38,698 bases of DNA from JBMNQS01 sp050944255 (GTDB lineage: Bacteria > Bacillota > Clostridia > Christensenellales > Maliibacteriaceae), in assembly GCA_050944255.1 (NCBI GenBank), contig JBMNQS010000013.1, positions 1 to 38,698 of the forward strand, read 5' to 3'. The first letter of the stretch is position 1. Every line of letters begins with the position of its first letter. The position numbers and the translations under genes are program-made. A model generated the notes under the pieces. It was not told where the DNA came from and ran no database searches. It saw only the letters and a list, made by a program, of their open reading frames with translations. Shown piece after piece: positions 31,273-38,698 of the stretch.

Positions 31273-31914
31273 ATGGCAAAAACAAAGAGGGCAATGAAGC
31301 AAAAGAAGGCCGCCAAACAGCCTGTACGCATCCAGGTGGTGGTACGCAAAAAGGGCGAGCTGACCAAGCAGGAGCTGGCGGAAATAAAGCGCCGAGCCAA
31401 AGCGGAAAAACGGCGCATCCGCCTGGCCAAAATCAAGGAAAAACTGCCGTATAAAAGCTGGAAAGTGACCAGTTGGGTATTCATACTGGCTGCCGTGGGG
31501 GTCGTCTTTATCGGATTTCTGCTGTATTTTTCCTCCGATGCCTATGAGCGGCTTCAAAAACCGATGTTTGCCGTGGGCAGGAATATTTCCTTCTATGTGC
31601 TGAGCGTGCTGTGCACCTGCTATGCATTGGCCTGCGGCAAGGCGTGGGAATTAAGTGAAAAGAAAAAACGGCTCAAAGCCATGTGGCCATACGTGGGTAT
31701 CGGCCTGTGCGCAGCGGTATGGATGCTTTTGATCTGGAACGCCGCCCGCCCGGCCACGGCCATGTTCGCGGGCGCGGCCTGCGTGGGTCTGCTCTTATAC
31801 CTGCTGCAATTTTACCGCTCGATAAAAGCCTGGGACCGCGCCCTGATTTTGGCGATGTTTCTGGGCGCCTGCTACGCGCTGGCGACAGGCTATGTTATGG
31901 TGATGCTCAATTAG
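31273..31914 (+). CDS. Uncharacterised membrane protein with a lysine/arginine-rich N-terminus
   Basis: A 213-residue protein I do not recognise. Residues 1-60 are strongly basic and helical (repeated K-x-x-K and R-R-A-K-A-E-K-R-R), then come about five hydrophobic segments (70-88, 104-118, 137-152, 157-173 and 188-208). It would sit in the membrane with a basic cytoplasmic head, which could bind nucleic acid or acidic phospholipids. GGGGAGAGGGG immediately precedes the ATG. The next gene, pgsA, makes phosphatidylglycerol phosphate, but the 200-base gap does not show that they are cotranscribed. Confidence 0.75.
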   Translation: MAKTKRAMKQKKAAKQPVRIQVVVRKKGELTKQELAEIKRRAKAEKRRIRLAKIKEKLPYKSWKVTSWVFILAAVGVVFIGFLLYFSSDAYERLQKPMFAVGRNISFYVLSVLCTCYALACGKAWELSEKKKRLKAMWPYVGIGLCAAVWMLLIWNAARPATAMFAGAACVGLLLYLLQFYRSIKAWDRALILAMFLGACYALATGYVMVMLN

Positions 31915-32027
31915 GCGCGGAAGTTCGATGATGTGCGCAGCGCTTTTCATGCTGGCGCTTCGGGCGGTCTTTTGCGCCATTTTTAATACTCGGGGAATCT
32001 CATTTACATATTTTGTCACTTGTTAAC

Positions 32028-32057
32028 TTGACGCAGATGGAACAGAGGTGCTATCTT
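32028..32057 (+). promoter_or_regulatory. Possible promoter of pgsA
   Basis: TTGACG (32028-32033), an 18-base spacer and TATCTT (32052-32057) lie about 55 bases upstream of the chosen start. The rest of the 198-base gap holds nothing I recognise. Confidence 0.45.
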
Positions 32058-32112
32058 TAAATAAATAGGACACAAGTTGGCCATCCTATGGATTATGATG
32101 GAAGTGCGGCAT

Positions 32113-32691
32113 ATGAGTGAAAAAAAAGAGCGACTGTTTAGCAATGTCTGGACAATCCCTAATTTGCTGTCCTTGATACGCCTTTTGATGATACCGGTCT
32201 TTTATGTTCTTTTCCAGCGCGGCCAGATGATGGCCTCGCTGATTGTGTTTTTGGTGGCCGCGGCCACCGACTGGGTAGACGGTCAGATTGCGCGCCGCTA
32301 TAACCAGATCAGCGCACTTGGCAAGTTTCTCGATCCGCTGGCGGACAAGCTGATGCTCATTACGGTGCTTTTGTGCCTGTCGTGGAGGCAGATGGTGCCG
32401 CAGTGGCTGGTGATCGTGCTGATTGTCAAGGAACTGGTACTCATACTGGGTGGACTTTTCATCTATAAAAAACGAGAGGTGGTTGTGCACTCGGACATGG
32501 TGGGCAAAGTGGCCACCACCGGTTTCTCGCTGGGCGTGGTGATGTCCTTTTTTCCCGAAGTGACGGCGCCCTGGGCCAGCATTGTGCTGTACCTGTCCTT
32601 TGCCCTGAGTCTGTACGCGCTGGTGCACTATGCCAGATGGAATTTCTTTGGCAAAGGGAAAAAAGAGGTTGAACAAACCGATTCCGAATGA
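32113..32691 (+). CDS. pgsA: CDP-diacylglycerol-glycerol-3-phosphate 3-phosphatidyltransferase
   Basis: A 192-residue integral membrane enzyme that makes phosphatidylglycerol phosphate. The CDP-alcohol phosphotransferase motif D-G-x2-A-R-x8-G-x3-D-x3-D is perfect: D56, G57, A60, R61, G70, D74 and D78. The N-terminal W-T-I-P-N-L-L-S-L-I-R is the usual PgsA start. Membrane helices surround the motif, and the C-terminus is charged. The frame is open to 32077, but ATG 32113 (M-S-E-K-K-E) gives the normal length. The valS T-box promoter overlaps its last codons. Confidence 0.93.
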   Translation: MSEKKERLFSNVWTIPNLLSLIRLLMIPVFYVLFQRGQMMASLIVFLVAAATDWVDGQIARRYNQISALGKFLDPLADKLMLITVLLCLSWRQMVPQWLVIVLIVKELVLILGGLFIYKKREVVVHSDMVGKVATTGFSLGVVMSFFPEVTAPWASIVLYLSFALSLYALVHYARWNFFGKGKKEVEQTDSE

Positions 32692-32697
32692 TATAAT
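32669..32697 (+). promoter_or_regulatory. Promoter of the valS T-box transcript
   Basis: TTGAAC (32669-32674), a 17-base spacer and a perfect TATAAT (32692-32697). The -35 lies within the last pgsA codons and the -10 begins right after the pgsA stop. Confidence 0.8.
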
Positions 32698-32703
32698 GCC
32701 GTC

Positions 32704-32931
32704 AAGCCGTTGAAGAAGAGGAGTACAGGACGATTTCCCACAAGAGAAGCGCCTCAAGGCTGGAAGGGCGCGGGAGTGAAAGTGCTGGAAGGTCGCTTTG
32801 GAGGCCGCAGGTGAATGAAGTAGTCTGCGCGGGAGCCGCCCGATACCGCGGCGCACGAGTGGGTGATCCATGGATCATCAATAAAGGTGGTACCGCGAAA
32901 CTTTTTCGTCCTTTAGGCGAAAAGGTTTTTT
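32704..32931 (+). ncRNA. T-box riboswitch of valS
   Basis: The conserved T-box AGGTGGTACCGCG is at 32885-32897. Its bulge TGGT (32888-32891) is complementary to an ACCA tRNA end, which is the 3' end of the tRNA-Val at 38013 (discriminator A). Upstream, Stem I landmarks are visible: AGTA at 32722-32725 and an AGAGAAGC apical motif near 32742. A GTC triplet at 32792-32794 within GGAAGGTC is the best specifier candidate, and matches anticodon GAC, but the exact register is uncertain. Uncharged tRNA-Val would favour the antiterminator and allow valS expression. Confidence 0.93.
32901..32931 (+). terminator. T-box-controlled terminator
   Basis: CTTTTTCGTC (32901-32910) pairs with GGCGAAAAGG (32916-32925), followed by TTTTTTT. 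It competes with the antiterminator that uses the T-box sequence. Confidence 0.88.
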
Positions 32932-32987
32932 TGTTTCCAAAAGGACGCCGCCGATTTTGCAACAACTTCAAAGTAAGCCTTCGGCGA

Positions 32988-33219
32988 CCAAAGGGGGGCT
33001 TCTTTGAAAAGAAGCCCCCCTTTGGAAACCCCCAAAGAAACTTTTACACCGGCGCTTTGCGCCGGGGCAGTAAGGCAGGGCCCCTCCCGCGAAGCGAGAT
33101 AAAAGTTCTTTGGAGTTCTTAGAACCTTTCTTTCAAGAAAGGTTCTAAGCGGATTCTTAAGGCGGAGCCTTAAGCGGGTTCCAAGGGCAGAGCCCTTGGC
33201 GGGTCCGGGCGGAGCCCGG
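32988..33219 (+). repeat. Array of six perfect hairpins between the valS terminator and start codon
   Basis: In order: a 17-bp stem CCAAAGGGGGGCTTCTT / AAGAAGCCCCCCTTTGG (32988-33025); CCGGCGC / GCGCCGG (33049-33065); a 15-bp stem CTTAGAACCTTTCTT / AAGAAAGGTTCTAAG (33118-33149); CTTAAGGC-GGA-GCCTTAAG (33156-33174); CCAAGGGC-AGA-GCCCTTGG (33181-33199); CCGGGC-GGA-GCCCGG (33205-33219). The last three have the same GGC-RGA-GCC core and are joined by CGGRT(T) spacers, giving a period of about 25 bases. It contains no coding sequence and ends 30 bases before valS. Confidence 0.85.
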
Positions 33220-33249
33220 CATGCTATCATTAAGAAAGAGGTTTTAACC

Positions 33250-35901
33250 ATGCAGCAGATGCCGAAAACCTATGATCCTTCCGGCGTGGAGGATAGACTG
33301 TACAAATACTGGGAAGAAAAGGGCTACTTCCATCAGGAGCCCGACCCCGACAGGGAGCCGTTTACCATTGTCATCCCGCCGCCCAACATTACGGGGCAGC
33401 TTCACATGGGCCATGCCATGGACAATATGATGCAGGATGTCCTGACCCGCTTCAAGCGCATGCAGGGGTACTGTACGCTGTGGCTACCGGGCACGGACCA
33501 CGCGTCGATTGCCACCGAGGTCAAGATCGTGGAGCAGATGGAGCAGGAGGGGCTGACCAAGGCCGATATCGGCCGGGATGCGTTTTTGGAGCGCGCCTGG
33601 GCCTGGAAGGAGCAGTACGGCGGCCGCATCGTGGAGCAGTTGAAGCGTTTGGGTTCCAGCTGCGACTGGCGGCGGGAGCGCTTCACCATGGACGAGGGCA
33701 ACAACCGGGCCGTCACCGAGGTGTTCGTGCGGCTGTATGAAAAGGGCCTGATTTATCGCGGGGACCGGATCATCAACTGGTGCCCGGTGTGCAGGACCGC
33801 GCTGTCGGACGCCGAGGTGGAGTACCAGGAAGAATATTCCCACCTGTGGCACATCAGATATCCCGCCGTGGACGGAGATGATTTTATTGTGGTGGCCACC
33901 ACGCGTCCGGAGACGATGCTGGGCGATACGGCGGTGGCGGTGCACCCCGAGGATGAGCGCTACGCCCACCTGATCGGAAAGACGCTGCATCTGCCGCTGA
34001 CAGGCAGGGAAATTCCGGTGGTGGCCGACGAATACGTGGAGAAGGATTTCGGCACCGGCGCGGTGAAGATCACGCCGGCCCACGATCCCAACGACTTTGA
34101 CGTGGCCATGCGCCACGACCTGCCGGTGCTCCGGGTGATGAATGACGACGGCACCATGAACGAGAAGGCCGGCGAGGCCTACGCGCATCTGACGCGGGAG
34201 GATGCCCGCATCAAAGTGCTGCAGGACCTGGAAGCCCAAGGCTTTTTAGTGGAAACCGAAGACCACGACCATAACGTGGGGCATTGCTACCGCTGCGCCA
34301 CCACGGTGGAACCCATCGTATCCAAGCAGTGGTTCGTGCAGATGAAGCCGCTGGCGGCGCCGGCCATCGAGGCGGTCAGGGACGGCAGCATCCGGTTCGT
34401 GCCGGACCGCTTTTCCAAGACCTATTTCAACTGGATGGAAAACATCCGCGACTGGTGCATTTCCCGCCAGCTCTGGTGGGGCCACCGGATTCCCGCCTGG
34501 TACTGCGGCGACTGCGACCAGATCGTGGTGGCCCGCACGAAGCCGGACGCCTGCTCCAAATGCGGCGGCAAGCGCCTGACGCCGGACGAGGACGTGCTGG
34601 ACACCTGGTTTTCCTCGGCGCTGTGGCCCTTTGCCACGCTGGGCTGGCCGGACGAGACGGCGGACCTGGAGTACTTCTATCCCACGGATGTGCTGGTCAC
34701 CGGCTACGACATCATCTTTTTCTGGGTGGCCCGGATGATCTTCTCAGGCATCGAGCAGATGGGGGAGATACCGTTTCACACGGTGCTGATCCACGGGCTG
34801 GTGCGCGATTCCCAGGGGCGCAAGATGTCCAAGTCGCTGAACAACGGCGTGGACCCGCTGGAAGTGGTGGAGAAATACGGCGCCGACGCGCTGCGCTTCT
34901 CGCTGGCCCAGGGCAACGCCCCCGGCAATGACCTGCGCTTTTACTGGGAAAAGGTGGAGGCCGCCCGAAACTTTGCCAACAAGATATGGAACGCCGCACG
35001 CTTCGTGCGTATGAACCTGGAGACAGGAACCGTCAAGCCTCTGGAGCAAATCAGCCTGGACATGGCCGACCAGTGGATACTGCAGCGGCTGGACGACACC
35101 ATCGATCAGGTGACTGGGCATCTGGAGCACTACGAGCTGGGCCTTGCCGCCCAGACACTCTATGATTTTACGTGGGATCAGTTCTGCGACTGGTATGTGG
35201 AAATGGCCAAGAGCCGTCTGTACGGCGAAGATGAGGCGGCAGCGGATGCGGCCAGGAGCGTGGCGGTGCACGTGCTGACCGATATACTCAAGCTGCTGCA
35301 TCCGTTCATGCCCTTTATTACCGAGGAGATTTACCGGAACCTGCCGGGCATGGAGGCCGAGAGCATCATGGTTTCGGCCTGGCCCAAGGCGCGGGGCGGC
35401 TTTGACAAGGAGCGCTCCGCTGCCATGGACGAGGCCATGGATCTGATACGCTCCATCCGCAATATCCGCGCGCAGATGAACGTACCGCCCTCGCGGCGCA
35501 CGTCGCTTCTTCTGCGTCCGAAGGGAAAGTGGCGGGCGCTGCTGAAAGAAACCGAGGCCACCATCTGCCGTCTGGGCTACGTCACCGACGTTGCTTGGCT
35601 GACGACCGAGGACACCGACCCCGAAAAATCCGTCACCGTGGTCTCCGGAGCGGCGCAGGGCTTTATCCCGCTGGGCGAACTGGTGGATATCGAGAAAGAG
35701 CTGGAGCGCCTTGAAAAAGAGCTGGCCAAGGCCGAAGAAGAGGTCATGCGCTGCCGGCAGAAGCTCTCCAACGAACGCTTCATTGAAAAGGCGCCGGAAG
35801 CGGTGGTGGAGGAAGAGAAAAACAAGCTGCAGCGCACCGGCGAGCGGGTGCTTTCCCTCAAGGAGCGCATCGCCAGCTTAAAGAGCGCCCGGTTCGTCTG
35901 A
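33250..35901 (+). CDS. valS: Valyl-tRNA synthetase
   Basis: An 883-residue class I aminoacyl-tRNA synthetase that charges tRNA-Val and edits threonine. The HIGH motif is H-M-G-H (52-55) after P-P-P-N-I-T-G-Q-L. The connective-peptide editing domain contains T-T-R-P-E-T-M-L-G-D-T-A. A zinc-like C-G-D-C...C-S-K-C module follows, then K-M-S-K-S near 524-528 in G-R-K-M-S-K-S-L-N-N-G. The tail (about 815-883) is the ValS coiled coil, rich in E-K-E-L and A-K-A-E-E-E. The frame is open to 33196, but AGAGG before ATG 33250 and the normal N-terminus fix the start. It is controlled by the upstream T-box. Confidence 0.98.
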   Translation: MQQMPKTYDPSGVEDRLYKYWEEKGYFHQEPDPDREPFTIVIPPPNITGQLHMGHAMDNMMQDVLTRFKRMQGYCTLWLPGTDHASIATEVKIVEQMEQEGLTKADIGRDAFLERAWAWKEQYGGRIVEQLKRLGSSCDWRRERFTMDEGNNRAVTEVFVRLYEKGLIYRGDRIINWCPVCRTALSDAEVEYQEEYSHLWHIRYPAVDGDDFIVVATTRPETMLGDTAVAVHPEDERYAHLIGKTLHLPLTGREIPVVADEYVEKDFGTGAVKITPAHDPNDFDVAMRHDLPVLRVMNDDGTMNEKAGEAYAHLTREDARIKVLQDLEAQGFLVETEDHDHNVGHCYRCATTVEPIVSKQWFVQMKPLAAPAIEAVRDGSIRFVPDRFSKTYFNWMENIRDWCISRQLWWGHRIPAWYCGDCDQIVVARTKPDACSKCGGKRLTPDEDVLDTWFSSALWPFATLGWPDETADLEYFYPTDVLVTGYDIIFFWVARMIFSGIEQMGEIPFHTVLIHGLVRDSQGRKMSKSLNNGVDPLEVVEKYGADALRFSLAQGNAPGNDLRFYWEKVEAARNFANKIWNAARFVRMNLETGTVKPLEQISLDMADQWILQRLDDTIDQVTGHLEHYELGLAAQTLYDFTWDQFCDWYVEMAKSRLYGEDEAAADAARSVAVHVLTDILKLLHPFMPFITEEIYRNLPGMEAESIMVSAWPKARGGFDKERSAAMDEAMDLIRSIRNIRAQMNVPPSRRTSLLLRPKGKWRALLKETEATICRLGYVTDVAWLTTEDTDPEKSVTVVSGAAQGFIPLGELVDIEKELERLEKELAKAEEEVMRCRQKLSNERFIEKAPEAVVEEEKNKLQRTGERVLSLKERIASLKSARFV

Positions 35902-37205
35902 TGAGCGCCGCCATCCACACCATAGAGGAAGCGCTGGCATTCATTCACGGCTGTAACGCGCGCGGCGGCGTGAAGGACGACGGCATAAAGGGCACCGTGC
36001 GGCTTTTAAAGCGGCTGGGCGACCCGCAGAAGGCCTTCCGCAGCGTGCACGTGGCCGGCACCAACGGAAAGGGCTCCACCTGCGCCTTCATTGAATCGGC
36101 GCTGCGGGCGTCCGGTTATAAAACGGGGCTGTTTACATCCCCGTTTCTTCAGGTATTTAACGAGCGGATGAAAGTGAATGGCCGCAACATCCCCGACGAG
36201 CAATTGGTGGCCCTTACAGCTCAGGTGGCGCGGGCCGTGGAGGGCATCGTCTCGGACGGCCATCCGCATCCCACCGAGTTTGAGGTGGTGACCGCGCTGG
36301 GGTTTTTATACTTTGCCCGGGAAAATATCGACATCGCCGCCGTGGAGGTGGGTCTCGGCGGACGCCTGGACCCCACCAGCGCCATCTGCCCCACGGTGTG
36401 CGTCATCACGTCCATCTGCCTTGATCACTGCCGTCTTTTGGGCGATACGCCGGCGCTGATCGCGGCGGAAAAGGGCGGCATCATCAAGGCAAATACGCCC
36501 CTTGTCCTGGGCCGCCAGCGCTTTAGCGAGGCCAAAGAGGTGCTTTTTGCCATGGCGGGTGAAAAAAACGCCCCGCTGTGGGACGCGGAGGATGCGCTTG
36601 TGCGGATTATCGATGTGCATTGCCGCGGCGCGGTGTTTGACCTAGGCTATGCCGGGCATCATCTGGGCGATATCGTCATCACCATGGCCGGGCGGCACCA
36701 GGTGGACAACGCTGTAAACGCGCTTTTGGCGCTGTGGCGCCTGCGGGAGGAAGGCGTGGATATCCCCGATGACGCCATCTTACAGGGCATGAAGGAGGCC
36801 TTGTGGCCAGGCCGCTGCCAGTGGCTGCGGCATCGGGGCGCGGACATCCTGCTGGACGGCGCCCACAACGCCGACGGCGTGGCAAAGCTGGCCGGCTACC
36901 TGGACGGCTGCCTGGACGAAAGGGCCGTGCTGCTGTGCGGCGTGATGCGCGACAAGGACTTAGGCGCCATGATCCGGTCGCTGAAGCCGCACATCCGCAG
37001 GGCCGTCGCCGTCAGTGTCCACGGAGCGCGGGTTATGCCCGCCGGGGAGCTGAAAGATAGATTTCTCGCTCACGGCATCCCCGCGATGGCCGCCGCCAGT
37101 GTGGCGTCCGGCCTTGGGCAGGCACTGGATTTGGCGCAGGGCGGCCCTGTCGTGGTTTGCGGCTCCCTTCACCTTGTGGGGGCGGTGCTCAATCTGATCG
37201 GATGA
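35901..37205 (+). CDS. folC: Folylpolyglutamate synthase/dihydrofolate synthase
   Basis: A 434-residue Mur-ligase-superfamily enzyme that adds glutamate to folates. The P-loop is V-A-G-T-N-G-K-G-S-T (51-60). T-S-P-F-L-Q-V-F-N-E-R-M follows, then V-E-V-G-L-G-G-R-L-D-P-T near 155, which is diagnostic of FolC, and G-R-C-Q-W and D-G-A-H-N-A-D-G-V near 330. The ATG overlaps the valS stop codon by one base (TGATG), so translation is coupled. The valS-folC pair is common in Firmicutes. It may support the one-carbon pathway that uses fhs nearby. Confidence 0.97.
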   Translation: MSAAIHTIEEALAFIHGCNARGGVKDDGIKGTVRLLKRLGDPQKAFRSVHVAGTNGKGSTCAFIESALRASGYKTGLFTSPFLQVFNERMKVNGRNIPDEQLVALTAQVARAVEGIVSDGHPHPTEFEVVTALGFLYFARENIDIAAVEVGLGGRLDPTSAICPTVCVITSICLDHCRLLGDTPALIAAEKGGIIKANTPLVLGRQRFSEAKEVLFAMAGEKNAPLWDAEDALVRIIDVHCRGAVFDLGYAGHHLGDIVITMAGRHQVDNAVNALLALWRLREEGVDIPDDAILQGMKEALWPGRCQWLRHRGADILLDGAHNADGVAKLAGYLDGCLDERAVLLCGVMRDKDLGAMIRSLKPHIRRAVAVSVHGARVMPAGELKDRFLAHGIPAMAAASVASGLGQALDLAQGGPVVVCGSLHLVGAVLNLIG

Positions 37206-37253
37206 TTGTCCCGACGCGCCCATGAATCATCGCCCCGGCACAGCCGTGGGCAT

Positions 37254-37284
37254 AAAAAAGAGCCCCGCCTGCGCGGAACTCTTA
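37254..37284 (-). terminator. Intrinsic terminator of the DUF4364 gene
   Basis: On the minus strand AGAGTTCCGC pairs (two G-U pairs) with GCGGGGCTCT around a GCAG loop, followed by TTTTTT. It lies between the convergent folC and DUF4364 genes and may also stop folC transcripts. Confidence 0.8.
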
Positions 37285-37302
37285 TTCATCGGTTGCCACG
37301 GA

Positions 37303-37866
37303 TCAGACATTGGATTTGGGCGCAGGCGCAGCCTGGGTTGTCTCCTCCTCGAGCATCTGCTCAATAAACGCGCTGTAGGCCTCGTCGCCCCGCCGCCGGA
37401 ACGCGGCGGCCAGCTTTTCGGCTTCGCCAGTGGAATCCACGCGGACCGTTGCGCTGAATCTTGGGCTGGCGCCTTCATAGGCCCTGAGCGTCACCAATAC
37501 GTCGCCGGTTTTCTCATCGCGTTCATACTCCGCGAAGAGCTGGGATTCCGCCCGCATCCGCCTGCGGTTGACATGTACGAACATCTCCATCTGGTGCCGC
37601 AGGTTCAGCGGGATGCGCAGGCCGAATAGCGCCAGCGCATCGCGGCCCTCCTTTGTGATGGACACCAGATACGGAAAGTCCTCGTCACGCCGGATCAGCC
37701 CCGCCTCGCTCAGTTCCAGCAGTACCTGCTGCAACTGGAAATAGTCGCTCCAACGGTTGGAAACCATATATTCGGTTAACTGGTCGCCTGTCATCGCAAA
37801 CTTACACAGGCCCAAAAGGTACAGCAACAATAGTTTTTGTTGCGGGATGATTGCACTCATGCACAT
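37303..37866 (-). CDS. DUF4364 family protein, winged-helix-like
   Basis: A 187-residue soluble protein matching the Firmicutes-specific DUF4364 family: L-L-L-L-Y-L-L-G near the start, L-T-E-Y-M-V, the winged-helix stretch L-Q-Q-V-L-L-E-L-S-E-A-G-L-I, then Y-L-V-S-I-T-K-E-G-R-D-A-L. The N-terminal third looks like a DNA-binding winged helix, suggesting a regulator, but no target is established. Three in-frame starts lie close together (GTG 37872, ATG 37866 and ATG 37860); none has an ideal ribosome site, and I chose the middle one. The C-terminal tail is rich in A, P and E. Confidence 0.82.
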   Translation of the reverse strand: MCMSAIIPQQKLLLLYLLGLCKFAMTGDQLTEYMVSNRWSDYFQLQQVLLELSEAGLIRRDEDFPYLVSITKEGRDALALFGLRIPLNLRHQMEMFVHVNRRRMRAESQLFAEYERDEKTGDVLVTLRAYEGASPRFSATVRVDSTGEAEKLAAAFRRRGDEAYSAFIEQMLEEETTQAAPAPKSNV

Positions 37867-37897
37867 CACCACCCTGTCGCAAAAGGATTGTTACTAT

Positions 37898-37906
37898 AAT
37901 ATAGCA
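37898..37906 (-). promoter_or_regulatory. Putative extended -10 of the DUF4364 gene
   Basis: TGC followed by TATATT on the minus strand, about 30 bases before the start codon, with no good -35. Confidence 0.35.
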
Positions 37907-37965
37907 TAAAAGCTCCGCCTATGTCACTGACAAGTTATTGAAAGAGTCTTTGAACAAAAAATCCC

Positions 37966-37993
37966 TTGCAAAACCCGCGAAAATTGATATAAT
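37966..37993 (+). promoter_or_regulatory. Promoter of tRNA-Val
   Basis: TTGCAA (37966-37971), a 16-base spacer and a perfect TATAAT (37988-37993), 20 bases before the mature tRNA. Confidence 0.75.
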
Positions 37994-38012
37994 AATAAAG
38001 TCCGGCGCATTT

Positions 38013-38089
38013 GGGTTCATAGCTCAGTTGGTTAGAGCGCTACGTTGACATCGTAGAGGTCGGTGGTTCGAGTCCACTTGGACCCACCA
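38013..38089 (+). tRNA. tRNA-Val (anticodon GAC)
   Basis: A complete 77-base cloverleaf. The acceptor arms GGGTTCA and TGGACCC pair, with one G-U pair. The D-arm AGCTCAGTTGGTTAGAGC, an anticodon stem CTACG/CGTAG around the loop TTGACAT giving anticodon GAC, and a T-arm with GGTTCGAGTCC are all present. The CCA end is encoded (38087-38089) after discriminator A. It reads GUC and GUU valine codons and is a candidate ligand for the valS T-box. Confidence 0.98.
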
Positions 38090-38099
38090 GTGCGCAGGA

Positions 38100-38136
38100 G
38101 AAAGCGGCCCTGAAATATTGGGCCGTTTCTTTGTAT
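38100..38136 (+). terminator. Terminator after tRNA-Val
   Basis: GAAA-G-CGGCCC pairs with GGGCCG-TTTC (one bulged G) around TGAAATATT, followed by TTTG. The remaining gap to the fhs promoter (about 38137-38230) shows nothing further. Confidence 0.65.
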
Positions 38137-38230
38137 ATTATCATTGTTTCCCATAGGGATTTGCTGCCGGGACCAGATAGGCAAAAACCGAGGCCGGCGC
38201 TGCGCGGATAACGCTCAGAGCGCGCAACAT

Positions 38231-38259
38231 TTGTCACAGCAGCCCGACTATGATAGAAT
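38231..38259 (+). promoter_or_regulatory. Promoter of fhs
   Basis: TTGTCA (38231-38236), a 17-base spacer and TAGAAT (38254-38259), about 70 bases before the fhs start. A GC-rich hairpin (GCGGCCGGCGGCCGC, from 38284) lies in the leader. Confidence 0.7.
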
Positions 38260-38328
38260 CTATGGGATACATTGTAAAAAAGAGCGGCCGGCGGCCGCGG
38301 GAATAAACATCAATCCAAGGAGCCTTGT

Positions 38329-38698
38329 ATGATCAAAAGCGATATTGAAATTGCGCAGCAGACGCAGATGTGGCCCATCGGCCGCATCGCGGAAAATCTT
38401 GATATTCCGCCGGAAATGGTGGAGCCCTACGGAAAGTATAAAGCTAAACTGAATTTATCGCTTTTAGAGGAAAAGAAAGACGCGAGGGACGGCAAACTGA
38501 TTCTCGTGACCGCCATGACGCCCACCAAAGCGGGAGAAGGCAAAACCACCACCACCGTCGGCCTGGCCGATGGTTTGGCATGTCTTGGAAAGCGGGCCAT
38601 GGCGGCGCTTCGCGAGCCGTCGCTGGGTCCGGTTTTCGGCATGAAGGGCGGCGCCGCAGGCGGGGGATACGCGCAGGTGGTGCCCATGCAGGACATCA
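38329..38698 (+). CDS. fhs: Formate-tetrahydrofolate ligase, N-terminal part (runs off the window)
   Basis: The first 123 codons are present and the gene continues past the end. It starts M-I-K-S-D-I-E-I-A-Q-Q, then M-W-P-I-G-R-I-A and Y-G-K-Y-K-A-K-L, with the ATP-binding P-T-K-A-G-E-G-K-T-T-T-T-V-G-L near 66-79 and A-L-R-E-P-S-L-G-P-V-F-G-M-K-G-G-A-A-G-G-G-Y-A-Q-V, all signature FTHFS sequence. The enzyme makes 10-formyl-THF from formate, ATP and THF, a step of the Wood-Ljungdahl methyl branch and of purine one-carbon supply. AAGGAG at 38317-38322 is spaced 6 bases before the ATG. Confidence 0.97.
   Translation, partial: MIKSDIEIAQQTQMWPIGRIAENLDIPPEMVEPYGKYKAKLNLSLLEEKKDARDGKLILVTAMTPTKAGEGKTTTTVGLADGLACLGKRAMAALREPSLGPVFGMKGGAAGGGYAQVVPMQDI

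Noticed and set aside
32988..33219. CRISPR array
   Set aside because: The repeated hairpins have a shared core, but the units are only about 25 bases, outer arms differ, there are no constant repeats with unique spacers, and no cas genes exist in the window.

Overview
The window looks like a chromosome segment of a moderately GC-rich member of the Clostridia (Firmicutes), probably a gut-type anaerobe. The basis is the strong Shine-Dalgarno sites (GGAGG), frequent TTG/GTG starts, intrinsic terminators with U-tracts, an FMN riboswitch before an ECF riboflavin transporter, a T-box before valS, a DUF4364 gene, and formate-tetrahydrofolate ligase next to a tRNA gene. This is inference from gene content; no species can be named.

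Layout. 1-1,200: a small Dabb-domain protein and, on the other strand, an HxlB-like SIS isomerase. 1,240-1,850: a decayed IS4-type transposase remnant that now forms the 3' end of a response-regulator gene. 1,817-12,640: a sugar-uptake and catabolism locus. It has a YesM/YesN-like sensor kinase and AraC-type regulator (minus strand), then, divergently, a lipoprotein sugar-binding protein, a double-domain ABC ATPase, two RbsC-type permeases, a rhamnulokinase-like FGGY kinase and a class II aldolase. The logic is import, C1 phosphorylation of a ketose, and aldol cleavage; no isomerase is present. The locus ends in a truncated xylulokinase and about 500 bp of decayed non-coding DNA. 13,364-19,526: uvrB, uvrA and a translationally coupled amidohydrolase.

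19,600-24,870: a promoter and FMN riboswitch lead into ribU, tsaE, tsaB, rimI, a membrane-anchored Mur-ligase-like gene, a small membrane protein and a SEC-C protein, mostly with overlapping or close junctions. 24,549-28,017: a module of two tandem LUD-domain genes and a divergent trpB2-type tryptophan synthase beta gene. It is enclosed by two inverted copies of a structured repeat of about 230-280 bp. 28,233-31,081: an NCS2 nucleobase permease with a structured leader, convergent with a glycerate kinase. 31,273-37,866: an unknown membrane protein, pgsA, a valS T-box leader followed by an array of perfect hairpins, valS-folC with overlapping stop and start codons, and a convergent DUF4364 regulator. 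37,966-38,698: tRNA-Val(GAC) and the start of fhs, which runs off the window.

The most unusual signals are the paired structured repeats, whose differences fall largely in hairpin loops and which lie between genes and their terminators; the hairpin array between the valS T-box terminator and the valS start codon; and the divergent membrane Mur-ligase-like protein encoded with the t6A genes under an FMN riboswitch. I found no CRISPR array, phage genes, toxin-antitoxin pair or recognisable defence system.
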